A stretch of DNA of 64,000 nt from Sternotherus odoratus (GCA_032164245.1 JAVMKO010000020.1:13172706-13236705); one strand, 5' to 3'; shown: positions 45,067-57,485, numbered from the stretch's first letter. Program-made: numbers and translations. Notes: generated by a model not told the origin, from the sequence alone.

Positions 45067-46310
45067 GTAAATATAAATAAGGCGGCACACTAATAATTGA
45101 GGCTGCTGATGAGAAAATAGGTTCAGGTATAGAGGGAGTGATAAAAGAGCCATTTCCTGGACTTGTCTGATCACAAGAGCCCTCACACCATAGTCAGTCT
45201 GTCACTGACATCCAGCCAGGCTTCTATCTGACTAGCATTAGCTTTCTTACCCAGCTCTAATGCCATCCGCTGCCACAACAGTAATTACCAGGAGATTAGA
45301 CCACATTAAGCACTCCTTAATTTGACACATTGCAATGATCTCCATTCAGCCTTTCTGCTCGAATAACTTTCCATAAATATTTCGTGAGGCTACCAAAATA
45401 AACAGAGGCTAGGCTGTTTGTACAGCTGAGCTCCTTACAGCTTTCAGGAGACCAGGTAGCAGGGATGAGGGTAACTCTGGATGCAGTAGGAAGGAATCTG
45501 AAAGGTAAATTGGTTCTGGTGAAGCACCAGGAACTGGGGAAATTACACTATGCAGCAAAAGTTAAAATAATAATAATAATATATGTCTTATCCTTGATAG
45601 CAATTTAATAGAAACCATTTTTAAACAACAGCCTAGTAAAGAGAGATGGGTATTTATGTAAGAAGTGGCTGCATTAGGAGAAATAATAATTACATTGGAG
45701 TTGGCTTTTTTGGTGTGCTATTAGCCCAGACATTATTCATTAAGTAATGCAGTGGAAAACCACTGTTAGTACAGCAATAAATCCCATGGGGCCCCATCGC
45801 TTCTGAGATAGGATCATTTGGTAATTACTGTGCATTAGAAGTTCAATATTCTTTCATGAATTTTTTTTCCGCACTCTCCTCCCTCCCTGAAAGAGCTGGA
45901 TTAGAGGGGGCTGCAAAGGCACACGCTGGGTAGAAATGCTGCAAATGCAAGGTATGCTGCTCCACATGATGTCACTGCACCTGATGTCCGCTCCTTATCG
46001 GCCTCAGTCGTGCGCAGTACAGGAGAGAAAAGTCACACGAGCAAAGCCAAATGTGCAGAGAAGGATGGGGAGGGTGGAGGAACCTGATGCAGCGTTAATG
46101 AGAGTATACCCGCAACATTATTCCTACCTAGGAGCAGGAGGAGGGCTAAAGAGGGCACCTCGTTGTTATCATTCTTGTATAGGCATCTTTCAAACTCACT
46201 TACCCCACTAGAACAACAGAGCTTCCAGCTATCAGGGTAAGACTTGTGCGTCTGAGCTTTCCTTGGCAGCTGGAACTTAACTGTGGAGTCTGTGCCTGGT
46301 GACGGAGCTG
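45067..46310. other. Non-coding DNA, possible conserved blocks
   Basis: Includes an AAT run at 45566-45580 and AT-rich repeat-free sequence at 45285-45430 and 45640-45860 (GTAATTACCAGGAG, TAATAATTACATTGG, GGTAATTACTGTGCATTAG). These could be conserved elements. No exon is seen. Confidence 0.4.
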
Positions 46311-46455
46311 GGGGCTGAGTGAAAATTTTCTACTTCAACTTTTTAAAACAGAAAATTGGATTTTCAAAATGTTCATGGGAAAAAAGGCTGATTTCCTTGG
46401 AATCTTTCACCGGAAAACCTGAACTCTCTCCGTCCAAATTGAGTCAAAGCTATAA
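46311..46455. mobile_element. AT-rich palindromic MITE fragment
   Basis: GTGAAAATTTTCTACTTC, AAAATTGGATTTTCAAAATG and GGAAAAAAGGCTGATTTCC, the fold-back AAATTTT style of the family at 12527-12624. Clear end motifs were not found. Confidence 0.35.
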
Positions 46456-46534
46456 GCTCACAACAGAGAAAGAGAAATAGGTTCACTACAGATGGTTAGG
46501 TAGCTGTGACAACACAAATCGGACAAAGGATGGG

Positions 46535-46700
46535 ATAAAGGAAATATTATTATCCCCATTTTACAAATGGAAAACTGAGGCACAGAAAGATTCAGTGGCT
46601 TACTCATTGTCATATTGGAAGCTTGAGGAGGAGCCGGGGGGTTAAACCAGTCCAGTACCTTGACCATGAGATGCTGTCTCTCTAGCCATGGAAGACTGTC
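46535..46700 (-). mobile_element. MIR-like SINE, minus strand
   Basis: On the plus strand: TATTATCCCCATTTTACAAA, TGGAAAACTGAGGCACAG, then AACCAGTCCAGTACC and CATGAGATGCTGTC. This is the reverse complement of the SINE core and head (TGAGCCTCAGTTTTCC, then TGTAAAATGGGGATAATA). Confidence 0.7.
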
Positions 46701-47764
46701 GGCCAAATCCTAGCTGATGTGAAGTGATGCAGCTTAGTGGAGCTATGCTGATTTAAACGTCTGAGGGTTTGTGCTTAACCTTACTTGTGCACACGTCGAG
46801 CCTTTGGAGCACAATGACTTTTCACACTGCACAAGGACTTGCAGGATCAAGGGCTATCGCCATCTGGGAACAAGGATGGAGCTGGGCAGGCCAGGATGAA
46901 GGTGATTCTAGGCAGGAAGATTGCAGAGTCTGGTTATTTACAGGATTAGGTGATTGAGCATACTGATTTGACCCACAACTATGGGGTCAGGAAGGAATTC
47001 CCCACCCATGTTGCAGAGCACTGAGCGAGGGCTATCACCAAGGATCAGGCGAGTGTATCGCAGCCTTTTGGCCCATTGACTTCATCAGGAGTTAAGGATG
47101 CTCAGAAGCTGGAAACCCGGAGGCCCTGGACAGCCTCTATGCCTTTATTCCCAGAGGGTAAATGCTGCTTTTACATAGAAGAAAGTCCCCTTCCTTTACA
47201 CAGCAGCTGCTATTGAACAGTACTGAAATCTATGGGTCCCCTTAACAAATGCATCTTCCCTGACTGCTAAAGTAAACGGTTTCCCTTTACAGTGTCAATA
47301 TCAGAGTGGCTGGCGTCTTCCCCGGTCTTCAAGCAGCCCTTCATGGATTGTGGTCAGCTTCCAGGCCCCCAGTTCCTATGCACAGAGAAAGCTGTCCATG
47401 GACATGTCAATAAGATACTGGGGGCTATTGATCAGCAGAGGCATGTAGGGGGTCACCGCTCGATGAGAACTCTCACCAAGAGATGTAGGAAATGAGCGCT
47501 TTCGAATAAAGGCAGCAAAATGAGAGTTCCCAACAAAGTATAATGTGTCTCAGTTTTCCCCTCACCCTGCTGCTTTGTCAGTTCCCCTCTATTTGGAGGT
47601 GGTTGTGACTATGGTAGCAGGGACTGGTTGAATTCAAGTGTTTGACTGAAAACATCTCAGAGACTGAAAAAACAACCAGCCGCAATTAAACCACAGACTA
47701 ACTCCCAATAGACTGTGTAAAGGGAAGGGCAAAAGGATAAGATGCTAAACAAGAGCCATTCTTA
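46701..47764. other. Non-coding, partly repeat-like
   Basis: At 46965-47060 the block TATGGGGTCAGGAAGGAATT, CCCCACCCATG resembles a dispersed chelonian repeat end (GGTCAGGAAGGAATTTTCCC), not assigned with certainty. No exon is recognised. Confidence 0.4.
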
Positions 47765-47767
47765 GGT

Positions 47768-47965
47768 GTGAACCTAAGCATCAGTGATTTAGATAATGGC
47801 ATAGAGAGTATTCTTATAAAGTTTGTGGATGATACCAAGCTGGGAAGGATTGCAAGTGCTTTGGAGGACAGGATTAAAATTCAAAATGATTTGGGCAAAC
47901 TGGAGAAATGGTCTGACATAAATAGGATGCAATTCATTAAGGACAAATGCAAAGTACTCCACTAA
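47768..47965 (+). pseudogene. CR1 ORF2 reverse-transcriptase fragment
   Basis: The peptide carries SDLDNGIESILIKFVDDTKLG, the turtle CR1 reverse-transcriptase region around the metal-binding aspartates, followed by the conserved KLEKWSDINRMQF segment. Both aspartates of the DD pair are kept; the residue before them is Val where Ala is usual. The frame stops at 47966 and the remainder is in other frames, so the gene is broken. Truncated at its 5' end. Confidence 0.85.
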
Positions 47966-48706
47966 GGAAGGAACAATCAGTTGCACACCACACATATAAA
48001 ATGGGGATTGGCTGCCTAGGAAAGACTACTGTGGAAGGGGATCTGGGGATAATATTGGATCACAAGCTAAATATGAGTCAACAGTGTAACACTGTTGGCA
48101 AAAAAAACCCAATCACTCTGGGATGTATTAGCAGGAGTGTTGTAAGCAAGACACAAGGAGTAATTCTTCCACTTTTTATTCTGCGCTGATTAAAACCCAA
48201 CTGGAATATTGTGCCCAGTTCTGGGCACCACATTTCAGGAAAGATGAGGACAAATTGAAGAAAGTCCAGAGAAGAACAACAAAAATGATTAAAGGTCTAG
48301 AAAACATGACCTGTGAGCGAAGATTGAAAAAACTGGGTTTGTTTGGTCTGGAAAAGAGAAGACTGAGGGGGGACATAACAGTTTTCATGTACATCAAAGG
48401 TTGTTACAAGGAGGAGGGAGAAGAATTATTCTTCTTAACCTCTGAGGATAGGACAAGGAGCAATGGGCTTAAATGACAGCAAGGGTGGTTTAGGTTGGAC
48501 ATTAGGAAAAACTTCCTAACTGTCAGGGTGGTTAAGCACTGGATCAAATTGCCTAGGAAGGTTGTGGAATCTCCATCGTGGAGATTTTTAAGAGCAGGTT
48601 TGACAAGCACCTGACAGATGGTCTATAATAATTAGTCCTGCCACGAGTGCAGGGGACTGGACTAGATGACCTCTTGAGGTCTCTTCCAGGCCTATGATTC
48701 TATGTC
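47768..48706 (+). mobile_element. CR1 LINE, 3' part with reverse-transcriptase end
   Basis: About 940 bases. The frame 47768-47965 reads through the final catalytic motif FVDD (residues 19-22; CR1 normally FADD), then DTKLG and the downstream QFIKDKCKVLH block. Later frames continue the ORF2 C-terminal region with frameshifts. The 3' UTR ends AGGCCTATGATTCTATG, the CR1 octamer-type tail. CR1 ORF2 encodes endonuclease and reverse transcriptase; here only the last part of the reverse transcriptase remains. The first codon is GTG at a truncation, not a start. Not functional. Confidence 0.88.
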
Positions 48707-51700
48707 TTGCCTTTGAGTGCTCAAAGGATTGGTAATGGGATGCAGGCCTGTAGGTCAATGGTGCTTTGTGATTGAGTTTCCATGCAAAATAGGTTGGTGA
48801 AGATCACACCAGTTGGCTGTCTGGTTGAATGGGCCATGGAGACTGAACAATCCCCTTTTGGTTAGCTGGGAACTAAAATCCATGTATATTCTCTGAATAG
48901 CTATTAATGCTATCCTGCCCCACCGACGGGGTTTTCTGCCTTCCCCATTTTAAGAGCAAGGCCCCATTTCCTGTGAATATAGCAGCACTGGCGGTTGCTA
49001 TTACGCTAGCCTGCCTGGATCAGAAACCTTGAGTCGAGAGATACGTTGTGAAAATGTGCAAATCTGTGATTTATTGGACATGAGTCATTCTAAATATTGA
49101 AAAGTGGTGGTTCTTTATTCATTCATGCTCATAAAGCCATTCGAGAGCCTCGGTGTTATAACAGGACACAGTCTCACTGAAATATCATTACTCTCTGTGC
49201 ATTGCAGCCGTCCCTGAGTTTCTCCTTTCTTCCTCCCTCTCCTGGTCTAAAGAAAATGCTCGCAGCCATCGAACCACGAGAGCACTCATAGGTCTGAATG
49301 TTAATCAATATCTGTTCTGCAGATACAAAGTGTTTGCCATTATTATTCAATTCCTCAGGCTGGAGTCGGACAGGTACTGACAGCGGGAAGCAACAGGGGT
49401 CTAGATTGGGAAGGGAGGTGTGGAGAGATGGCAGCATAATCGCTCTTTCCTCATGAGTCTTTAATTCTAATTGTGTTTTTGATTTCACACAAAGTGTGAC
49501 CCTAAGAATCCCTCAATGCCAGCTGGTGAAGGGTTTGCTATTCTGTATCCACAAAGCCTATGAGGCCTGACAAACTCACTGCACTTAACACACTACTTTC
49601 ATAGTATTGATCCACAAAGGGTCATGAAAGTTGTCTGATAAAAGCCTATGTCATACTTATAATCACTATGTGATGGATGGGTGATATGTAAGACATTGTA
49701 TGTATGTCCTGAAAGTGTGTTTTAGAATCTGTGTCCCATGTAGGGTTGACAAGCAGATTTTTCCAGACAAAGGGATGTGGAATTGCTTGTACCCAGCCAG
49801 CCGATCTCCACCCTCTCATCTCTGCCCAGCCCCGGCTCCCAGAGTTCAGAAGAGGGATAGGCTTGTGGATGCCCTTTGCATTTACATCCGCTCTAAAATC
49901 AATGGTCTGGGTTTTCCACTGCATAACATTGAGTCATGCACACTGTTAGCTGAACACAACTTCCTTCTTTATTCCTTGCCACTGTCCTTTAATTATTCCA
50001 GTTCTGGCACCTTGGGGATGCTTCTCTGATTGCATGTGCCTTCCTGACTTGCTTCTTTGCAATACTTTTTTGGCGTCTTTCTGTCCTCAATTGCTCTGAG
50101 CTGGTGCTGGAAATTAAACTGTCTCTGTGATGCAAATCAGGCAAGAGAAACAAAATGAGCCCTATGTGTCCTGCCACATAATCCTATTCTGTGGGGGAAA
50201 AAACTATTCATATAAGAGAAGACAGAGAGCTGCATGGGGCTAATTTGATCTCACCTACACTGGTGTAAATCAGGAGTAACTCAATTAATGCTAATAGAGC
50301 TAAGGGCAGTGTGAAGCCAGAATAAGGGGGAGGGAAATCAGGCTCCACCTAAGCAGTCTTAGATCTAAGATAAACTTTCTGGCCTGTTTTTCGTTCATGC
50401 TGCAGACTTTCCCTGCAAGCTTTCTCCAGCCAGCCAGACACACTGTTTGACTGGGGGTCAAAGTATAATTCACGAGAGGACTCATTCCATTCCCCAGTGA
50501 ATGTGTATGCACATGACAGGGCTACTACCATCATGTCTTTGTTGGCCCAGAGGGGCGAGAATTGCCTAGGCTCTGTAAACTGCAGTGCCTGGTCAGTATT
50601 CAGGAATATTGGCCTGATTGTGTGGGGAAAGCTCTCCCTGCAGGGCTTCTGTAGCACAGATAGCACCCGTGCAAGAACAATTGGGGAAAAAATAAAAAGA
50701 AGCACGTTTGCAAATATTGTAAGGAATACGTGTTCTCATACGTGCCGCTATTAAGTCCGTTCATATTGTATCAGCAAACATCATGTCAGCTTGGAGAGGT
50801 TCCTAGTTACTTTTTTTTCCCCCATGAAATGTTTTTCAATGCCTGAGTGAATCAAAATGAATGTAAATGAGGTTTATTAAGTCAACCCCACACAGTGCTG
50901 TATTGTCAGCATTTGTAGGCTGTGACAGGTTAGTTATTCCAGTTCGAAAGGAATGTCACCAGCACAGCAGTCTGCAGCAATAACTTTTAGAAAGAAGAAC
51001 AACAACACATCTCAGGACTTTCTGTGATCTTTGAGAATCATTTTCACAAGAAATGTGAAAAGGAGTTTAAAATACTTAGGGGGAATTTTCTAAAGGCCTC
51101 TGGAATTTGTACAGGCAAAATGTATGTGTGCAGTCATTTCTGTGTGCAAACCCTGCCTGTGTGTGTACTTACTGAGTACTCAGGGAGTACTTACCACAGC
51201 TAGAGTTACAGCTAGTAGTTAATTCTATAATATATCTACAATTAACTGAAGATATAAGGTTGGAAGTTACCACAGCTAGAGCCAGATTTTCCCAGTTACC
51301 CACCCAAAAAATTTAGCACACGGGACTCTGATTTCTGTTGAAAATCCAGCCATTTGTGTCACCATGGGAGCTGCTGGGTGGCAAGCAGTTTGGAAAACCT
51401 GGCCCATAATGACATGTCTACATGGGAGCTGCTGAGTTCTTTTGCCCATCTGGCTATAGGTCTGAGTGCTGATCACTTGATCATCTGGCCTTGAGTTCTT
51501 TTATAAGTCTGGCCTCAAAAAAAGAAAATCAAACCAGCACATTCCAGTCTCTATATCTGAGGCTTTGTGGACAGTTTGGGGTATTTTTCCAGGCTACAGA
51601 TTCCTGGCATTGTCCACTCCATCTATCCCCTTTAGATTGGATTTCAGCAGACCATGTCTGCATGCTGTACCCTCTGAAGAGTCAGCGTCTTTCTTTCTGA

Positions 51701-53770
51701 TCAGCAATTGGCCTAGTTTTCTTAGCCAGCTTTTGAAATCGATTAGTTGGCAAAAGCTCTGTATGTGCATGCGTGTGTGTGTGTGTGCGCGCGTGCATGC
51801 ACATCCATGAACGCATGCATGCTTATGGGGTACTCGGCTGTCTCCACTCATCCCACCCACACTCAAATTTGTTTGCAATAGCACTCTCTCAAAATCGATC
51901 TAAAAAAACACCCACAACATTTAATAGACTTTGGCTAGGTCAGTATGAGATCAGAAATGTTTTGAGGATGTCATATAACCAGACAAAATTATTTGTTCCC
52001 TCAAACTATTGATCTGCACAAGGTGCCTTGCATTCTGTCTGCACCGAAAGGAGTTGCAGTTTGACAGAAACCTGCTCTGGTTTTGCATATTTATTCCTCC
52101 TTTAAATCATTTCCAAACCACTAAACCATTTTACAAGGACGAAGGAAAACATAAATTACAATTATCATGAAAAACTCTTCCAAAGCAGAGCCTACGTAGA
52201 CGGAAAACGTACCCATCCATTTGCAGTTTTCACAAAGCACTTCAGAATATTATGGTCTGTTCCCCCTCCCCATCCCTTCTCTAGTTTTAAATGAACAGTT
52301 CAATAGTGCATTTTTTGCTGATAGATGTAATTGCAGATACTTGTACCTTGTGAACATGTGTTTTGCCCACCTCAGTGCCCCAGTGCTGACTTTTCAGTCT
52401 CCACTCTTCTTCTTGCATGGATTTGAGCTAACATTGGGGCTTCACTGAGCAGAAAATCCTTAGGGGACATTATGGCAAGAAAGGGTGTTCATGCTTTTGG
52501 TATATCAGTCCAGCCAGAAGGAGGAAGCACTGCAAATATCTCCCAAGAAAGCTTTTTCTGTATCCAAGTCCCTTCATGCAAAACTATGGGGAATCAGGAC
52601 CCCAAGCTATATTTGTGCTGAAATGTTTAGGGTAGGGAGGTGGGAATTGATCATACTTTACATTCTGTCAGTCTTAAATGTGTCCCATTTAGAGTTGGGC
52701 TTCTTTTCCTTTCAAGTGGACAAGACTAGAACCTGCAGTCAGCAGGCACAGACAGCGATTCCAGCCACCATGACAGGCAGTGGGCTGCCACCCTGATAGA
52801 GCAAATTAAATTAGCTACTAATTGGTTAATTGGTAAGGGGCTCTGTAAAGCAGCTAGGAGCAAATTAAGCAGCAGCAAGAGAAGTGCACATTGTGAGATC
52901 TGGTTGCTGTGTGTGTCTGTGATATTTCATCCTCTTTTTGTTTGTTTCTGTGTGTGTAAAATGGGTGTTCTCTTCTAAGCCAGGTCTAGGGAGTTGTGAT
53001 TGTACTCTGCTTCTGACTGATGCACGGAGAAATTTGTGCATCTTGGGTCCTTTTTTGCCTATGCACAGTAAAATCTTTTACTTTAGTGGGAACTTGTCCC
53101 TTCTTCATGCTGGATTCATCAATGATTAGCCACAATTCTGTTGTTAAGAGTGTGTGGGTGTTTGTGACATTGCATAGGTGTGTAGGTGTCTGTTTGCATT
53201 ACTGTTTTTGAGCATGTCTGTCTCCATGAATGTGTACCTGGGTCTGACTCTTTCCTGATGCCATGCAAGTGTGCCTGTCTGTCTGAGTCTCTGTGTTTTT
53301 GAGGTTGTGTGTATCTCAACACACTACTTGTGAAATAATGTGCAGCTGTGTAGCAGTGGCATGCTAAAAGCAATAGTCTTCTCTCCATTGACCAGGTTGA
53401 GTACTCACAAATGTAACTCGGATCTGATTTGCAGCAGGGGCTGACAAGCTACCAGCAGAGTGAGAGAGCCCTTCAGTCCCTGTATCACTCACCCACCTCT
53501 CGGGAGCATTCGTTTGCACTCATTCTAAGCTGTTGTAGCATAAACAGACGGTACCTCCAGATGGAGCTCTAACTGCCAGACTCTTCTGCCTTCAGATGAA
53601 GGATCACTGTTGATCTTCCTGGTCAAAAAAACTCCCCCAAACCATTCAGAGTGATGGAAAGTTTTCATCAAAACAAATGGAAATATGGAAACCTCCATCT
53701 GCAAAGAAACACACAGCAGGCCTATTTTGAGGCAGAATGAAGCAGTCAGTGGGTTGAACAGTTTCTTATA
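48707..53770. other. Long non-coding stretch
   Basis: No exon recognised in 5 kb. Contents seen: an AT-rich repeat-free block at 49030-49200; a dispersed fragment at 50240-50295 (GGTGTAAATCAGGAGTAACT); a block of GAAAATCC/ATCTGGCC words at 51350-51510; and a GT/GC run at 51771-51800. The 118-codon frame at 50705-50349 and others show no known domain. Confidence 0.45.
51771..51800. repeat. GT/GC simple repeat
   Basis: Thirty bases of alternating GT with GC units, then GCATGC words. Alternating purine-pyrimidine tract. Confidence 0.85.
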
Positions 53771-53954
53771 GGTTTGAGATTAGCAGCCGTGTGAGTCTGT
53801 ATCCGTAAATAAGACGAGGAAGAGTTTGTAGCACCTTAGAGACTAACCAGTTTATTTCAGCATAAGCTTTCATGGGCTATAGCTCACTCCATTGGATGCA
53901 TAGAATGGGACAGAAGTAAGATGCATTTATACACACAGAAAGCAAAAAAAAAAG
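53771..53954 (-). mobile_element. Penelope-like element terminal fragment
   Basis: GGTTTGAGATTAGCAGCCGT, TTTGTAGCACCTTAGAGAC, CATAAGCTTTCATGGGCTAT, CATTGGATGCATAGAATGGG and CATTTATACACACAGAAAGC. On the minus strand this is the PLE 3' UTR followed by its terminal repeat, of the same terminal type as 12164-12287. No coding part remains. Confidence 0.78.
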
Positions 53955-54704
53955 TTGTACATTAGCATACCAATTCTAAGAGGCTGTTTGGGCTGCAGTA
54001 GCTAACAGAGGGCAAAGGTTTGTTCCTCATTTTTCAAATCCTGGTATATACCCCTTTAAGTCCAGCCAGACGCCACATTAACTTGCGTGACTTCTTGCCT
54101 GTAACAACACATAATGCAGCTCGAGTGATGTTACTCAATGTGATGCCAAAATTTATAAGGAAAGACATTGCTTTCTGAGGTCAGGCTGGTATCTGATTTA
54201 AGCTGGCAGTGGGAGCATCCTTGTTTCTGCAAACCAGCAGATACTGCAGCTCTCCAACAAATCAAATTACTTTCAAAGACTTTGGCGTATCCCTAATCCA
54301 GACAGCTCTTCAAAACTGGGGACATCAATTAAGCCAGAGTGCATTAAACCCACGCAGGGTTTTGGGGGATTTACTCAGACAGGCTCCTGAAAGCATTTTC
54401 AGGGCCTGTTTTATTTTTTTATTTTATGAGCAGAAGGATTGCAGATAAACTTGATAAGGCCTGGAATCAAAACATCATCCTACAGCCAAAAATGCACTGA
54501 CAGATATTCTGGGGAGTGAAAAATGATGACAGATCCTAAGCAGACAGAAGTGAACATGATAAAACAAGTGAGATTATTATTCTTATATTAGCATGACAGT
54601 AGAAACTAGAGGCCACAACTGAGACTGGGGGCCCATTGAGCCAGGTGCTAATAGGACACACAGGAAGAGATACACCTAGCCCAGAGGTGTTTATAGTTTA
54701 AGGC
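53955..54704. other. Non-coding, no clear content
   Basis: Unique-looking sequence. The frame at 54209-54448 has no recognisable domain. Confidence 0.4.
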
Positions 54705-54897
54705 CAGGTCTATAATACAGGCCTATGTCCGTATATTGGTATAAAAAATCTACATTCCTGAGCGATGTAGTTATACCATCCTCAAATACATCCTCAAGTA
54801 GACAGCTCTGTGTCGATGGGAGACCTTCTCCCATGGACATAGGAGAATCTTCACTTAAGTACTACAGGAGCACTACAGCGTTTTAAGTGTAGACCTG
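54705..54897. mobile_element. Inverted-repeat MITE (CAGGTCTACAC type)
   Basis: Starts CAGGTCTATAATACAGGCC and ends TTTTAAGTGTAGACCTG. The interior contains CTGAGCGATGTAGTTATACC and CGATGGGAGACCTTCTCCC, which I recall from an abundant chelonian MITE. No target duplication was resolved. Non-autonomous. Confidence 0.65.
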
Positions 54898-54965
54898 CTC
54901 AAAATAAACAAGACTAACAACGGGTGGGCAAAAGAAAGGATTATCCATTTTACAGATAGGGAACT

Positions 54966-55118
54966 TAGAGTAGATCCCAAATTTTCCATCAAAATGTTTT
55001 TTTATGAAATATTCATGAAAAAAATGTCTGCTTTATTTAAATTTTCCCATCTTTCCAACAAAACCCTAAAACATTTTGAAAATTGAACATTTTGAAGAGA
55101 TTCCCTGGCCAGCTCATG
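54966..55118. mobile_element. AT-rich palindromic MITE
   Basis: Starts near GAGTAGATCCCAAATTTTCC and ends CATTTTGAAGAGATTCCCTG followed by GCCAGCTC at about 55115. The interior is AAAATG/CATTTT fold-back sequence. End motif GAGC/GCTC as in the 12527 copy. Confidence 0.5.
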
Positions 55119-55464
55119 GGAAGCTAAGGCATAGAAAGATTAAGAGAGACATTTTCAAAACAGCTCAGTGCCCAACAACTCCCGTTTAGCAACCAGATTT
55201 TCAGAAATACCCAGAAGGTCCCTTAGTTTTCTTTGGGAACTACAATTTTTTGAACATCTGTCCATAAGCAATTTGCTCATAGCCAGACAGGGAGTCTGTA
55301 GCTGAGCTGTGGGCTGAGTGCAGATTTTCCATCCTTCCTCTCAAAGTGCCCAAGACAGTCTCCCCAGAAACAAGAGATGGCAACAGGTCAACAAAGCCCT
55401 TCATGTAAAATAAGAGCCTATATGATTTAGAAGCCTGAGTCATCTTGATGTTTGATAATACTTA

Positions 55465-55669
55465 GGGCTTGGCTACACTTGAAATTTCAAAGCGCCGCTG
55501 TGGGAATGCTCCAGTAACCTCCAGGAGGGGATTAGCTCCCAGTGCTTGGAGCCTGTCCACACCAGCACTTTAAAGCGCTCAGATTTGCTGTGCTTGGGGA
55601 GGGGGTGATTGTTCACTCCCCTCAGCCAGCAAGTTAGAGTGCTATAAAGCACCAGTGTAGCCAAGCCCC
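55465..55669. mobile_element. Harbinger-like MITE (205 bp)
   Basis: Starts GGGCTTGGCTACACTTG and ends CAGTGTAGCCAAGCCCC, inverted ends of about 15 bases. TTA flanks it at 55462-55464 and 55670-55672, the TWA target site of PIF/Harbinger elements. A related GCGCCGCTG/AAAGCGCTC interior is present. No transposase is encoded. Confidence 0.75.
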
Positions 55670-55834
55670 TTAAGGCTCTTAAGTCTCTTTTGTAAATGGG
55701 ACTTAGGTGTTCTTGATAATTTTGCTTCGTCTCATTGAAAGTCAGTGAGACTTAAGCTCCTAAATACCTAGGCCACTTTTGAGAATGGCATCTAGGCTCC
55801 TTACCAGATGATGAGTAACAGATTTATCAATTTT

Positions 55835-56225
55835 CTACTGATGACAAAAAATGGGGGGGGGGAGGAATCATTCGGAGTCCAACAGAAAACAAAAAATTTT
55901 CAAAAAATAATTACTTTTAAAAAGTTTGGGTGGGAAAAAATACTGTTTTTTACCCAACATGAAATGTTTTATTTGGATTTAGAGCATTTTTAATGTTTTG
56001 AACTTTTAATAACTAAAATTAAAGGAAATTTTTAAGCAAAAATTTGTTTTGAATCAAAAAATCAAGTTTTATTTAGAAAATGTTGAAACAAAAAAGGTGT
56101 TTTGTGGGGTGGGCAGGGGGAGGTTTGACCAAAACAATCTGATAAAAGCAACACAAATTATTTTAACTCCTCTCCCCCCAAAAATAAAAATAAAAAATAT
56201 TGGTCAAAAAATTTCAGCTCGCTTC
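55835..56225. mobile_element. AT-rich palindromic MITE relative
   Basis: Long AAAATTTT-rich block with a G10 run at about 55852-55861 and AAATGTTTTATTTGG, AATTTTTAAGCAAAAATTTG, ending AAAAATTTCAGCTCGC. The end motif CAGCTC agrees with the family at 12527; the left limit is approximate. Confidence 0.4.
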
Positions 56226-57344
56226 TACTCCTAAGTTATTTGTGCGATTTTGAAAACTTTGCCCTTGAATATGTCTTTACACACCCATTTAAGACCCATT
56301 GATGTGTTCAAAATACTAATATATAACAATTAATAATAAATGAATACATGAAATAAAGAGATTGATGAGAGCATAAATCATTAAATTAATAACAATAGCT
56401 GTTAAAGTAACAGAGTTACCCAGCAGCTTCCAGCATCCGATACAATCACAGATATTTTGGGCCGATGGTTTCGGTGTGGTGGGGGGGAGCTGAAAGGACT
56501 AAGAAGCCTAGCGCAGGCTTTCCACTCACTCCACCCACCATCTCTAATTCTTTTCTTAAAATATAAAATCATTCCTTCACTGATCTCGCTTGTGGTCAGA
56601 GCTCAGTACAGGACCATCAGTCACTGCGCTGATTTGGTTCAGCAGGTGTTGGCTGTGCAATCGCTCACTGCAGGCTAATCTGCTAGCGGCTGTCAAGGGT
56701 TATGGAGTATTTATTGAGTTTGTGTCAGGTCCAGATGACCAATAGCCAGCAGCCGCTGGATGCCCGTTGACATTGATGATATTGCTGAATTAAACTAGGT
56801 GATGTATACGGAACTCGCTTAGAGCTAGTAATGAAGCCTGGAGCCATCTGAAACACAATACAGAGGGAGCCCTGTGCTCGGAGCTTTGCGCTCTCCCTTC
56901 TAAATAAAAAAATTATCATTATTTTCTTTTAACGCCAAAAGAGAAACCATGAATTGAACTCCTCTGAAATATTTAGAAAGAAAAATAGAGTAGCCCAATG
57001 GAAATGAAAATCATCTTTATATTCTGCAGATTTACTGCCTGTAAGGTGGCTGGCGATGGAGGAATTTCTCAGCTGCTCTTTAGAAAGACAGGGTGGGGGG
57101 AGGATGATGAATAGATTATTGAATATCCATCAAGGACCTTATCCTTTCAAGGGCTTGCTGAGCACTTGGAGATCTCATTGACTTCAGCTCAGCAACTGGC
57201 AGGATCTGGCCAGATATCTGTTCTATGGCACTTTATCTCGTGAGATGCTGTGTAAATTACAGTTTACACAGTACTGCTCATCTGAAGGCGCTTGAGACAT
57301 ACCAACCCAATAATCTTCACTGTGAGATACAGTGCATAAGCAGC
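56226..57344. other. Non-coding, AT-rich unique DNA
   Basis: AT-rich with CTAATATATAACAATTAATA at about 56315 and a repeat-free appearance; possibly includes a conserved element. No exon is recognised. Confidence 0.4.
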
Positions 57345-57485
57345 ACTCCTAGTCCCATTACACAAAGGGGTAAACTGAGGCACGGAAAAGGGAAGTCATT
57401 CAGTGCATCACTGGCAAAGCTGGGAATACCCGAGAGTCCTGACTCCCAGCTCTGTGCTCAGACTGCTACACTCTGCTTCTCTCTC
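57345..57485 (-). mobile_element. MIR-like SINE, minus strand
   Basis: On the plus strand: GGGGTAAACTGAGGCACGGA, GAGAGTCCTGACTCCCAGCT, CTGTGCTCAGACTGCTACAC, TCTGC. This is the reverse complement of the head and core of the SINE family. Confidence 0.65.
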
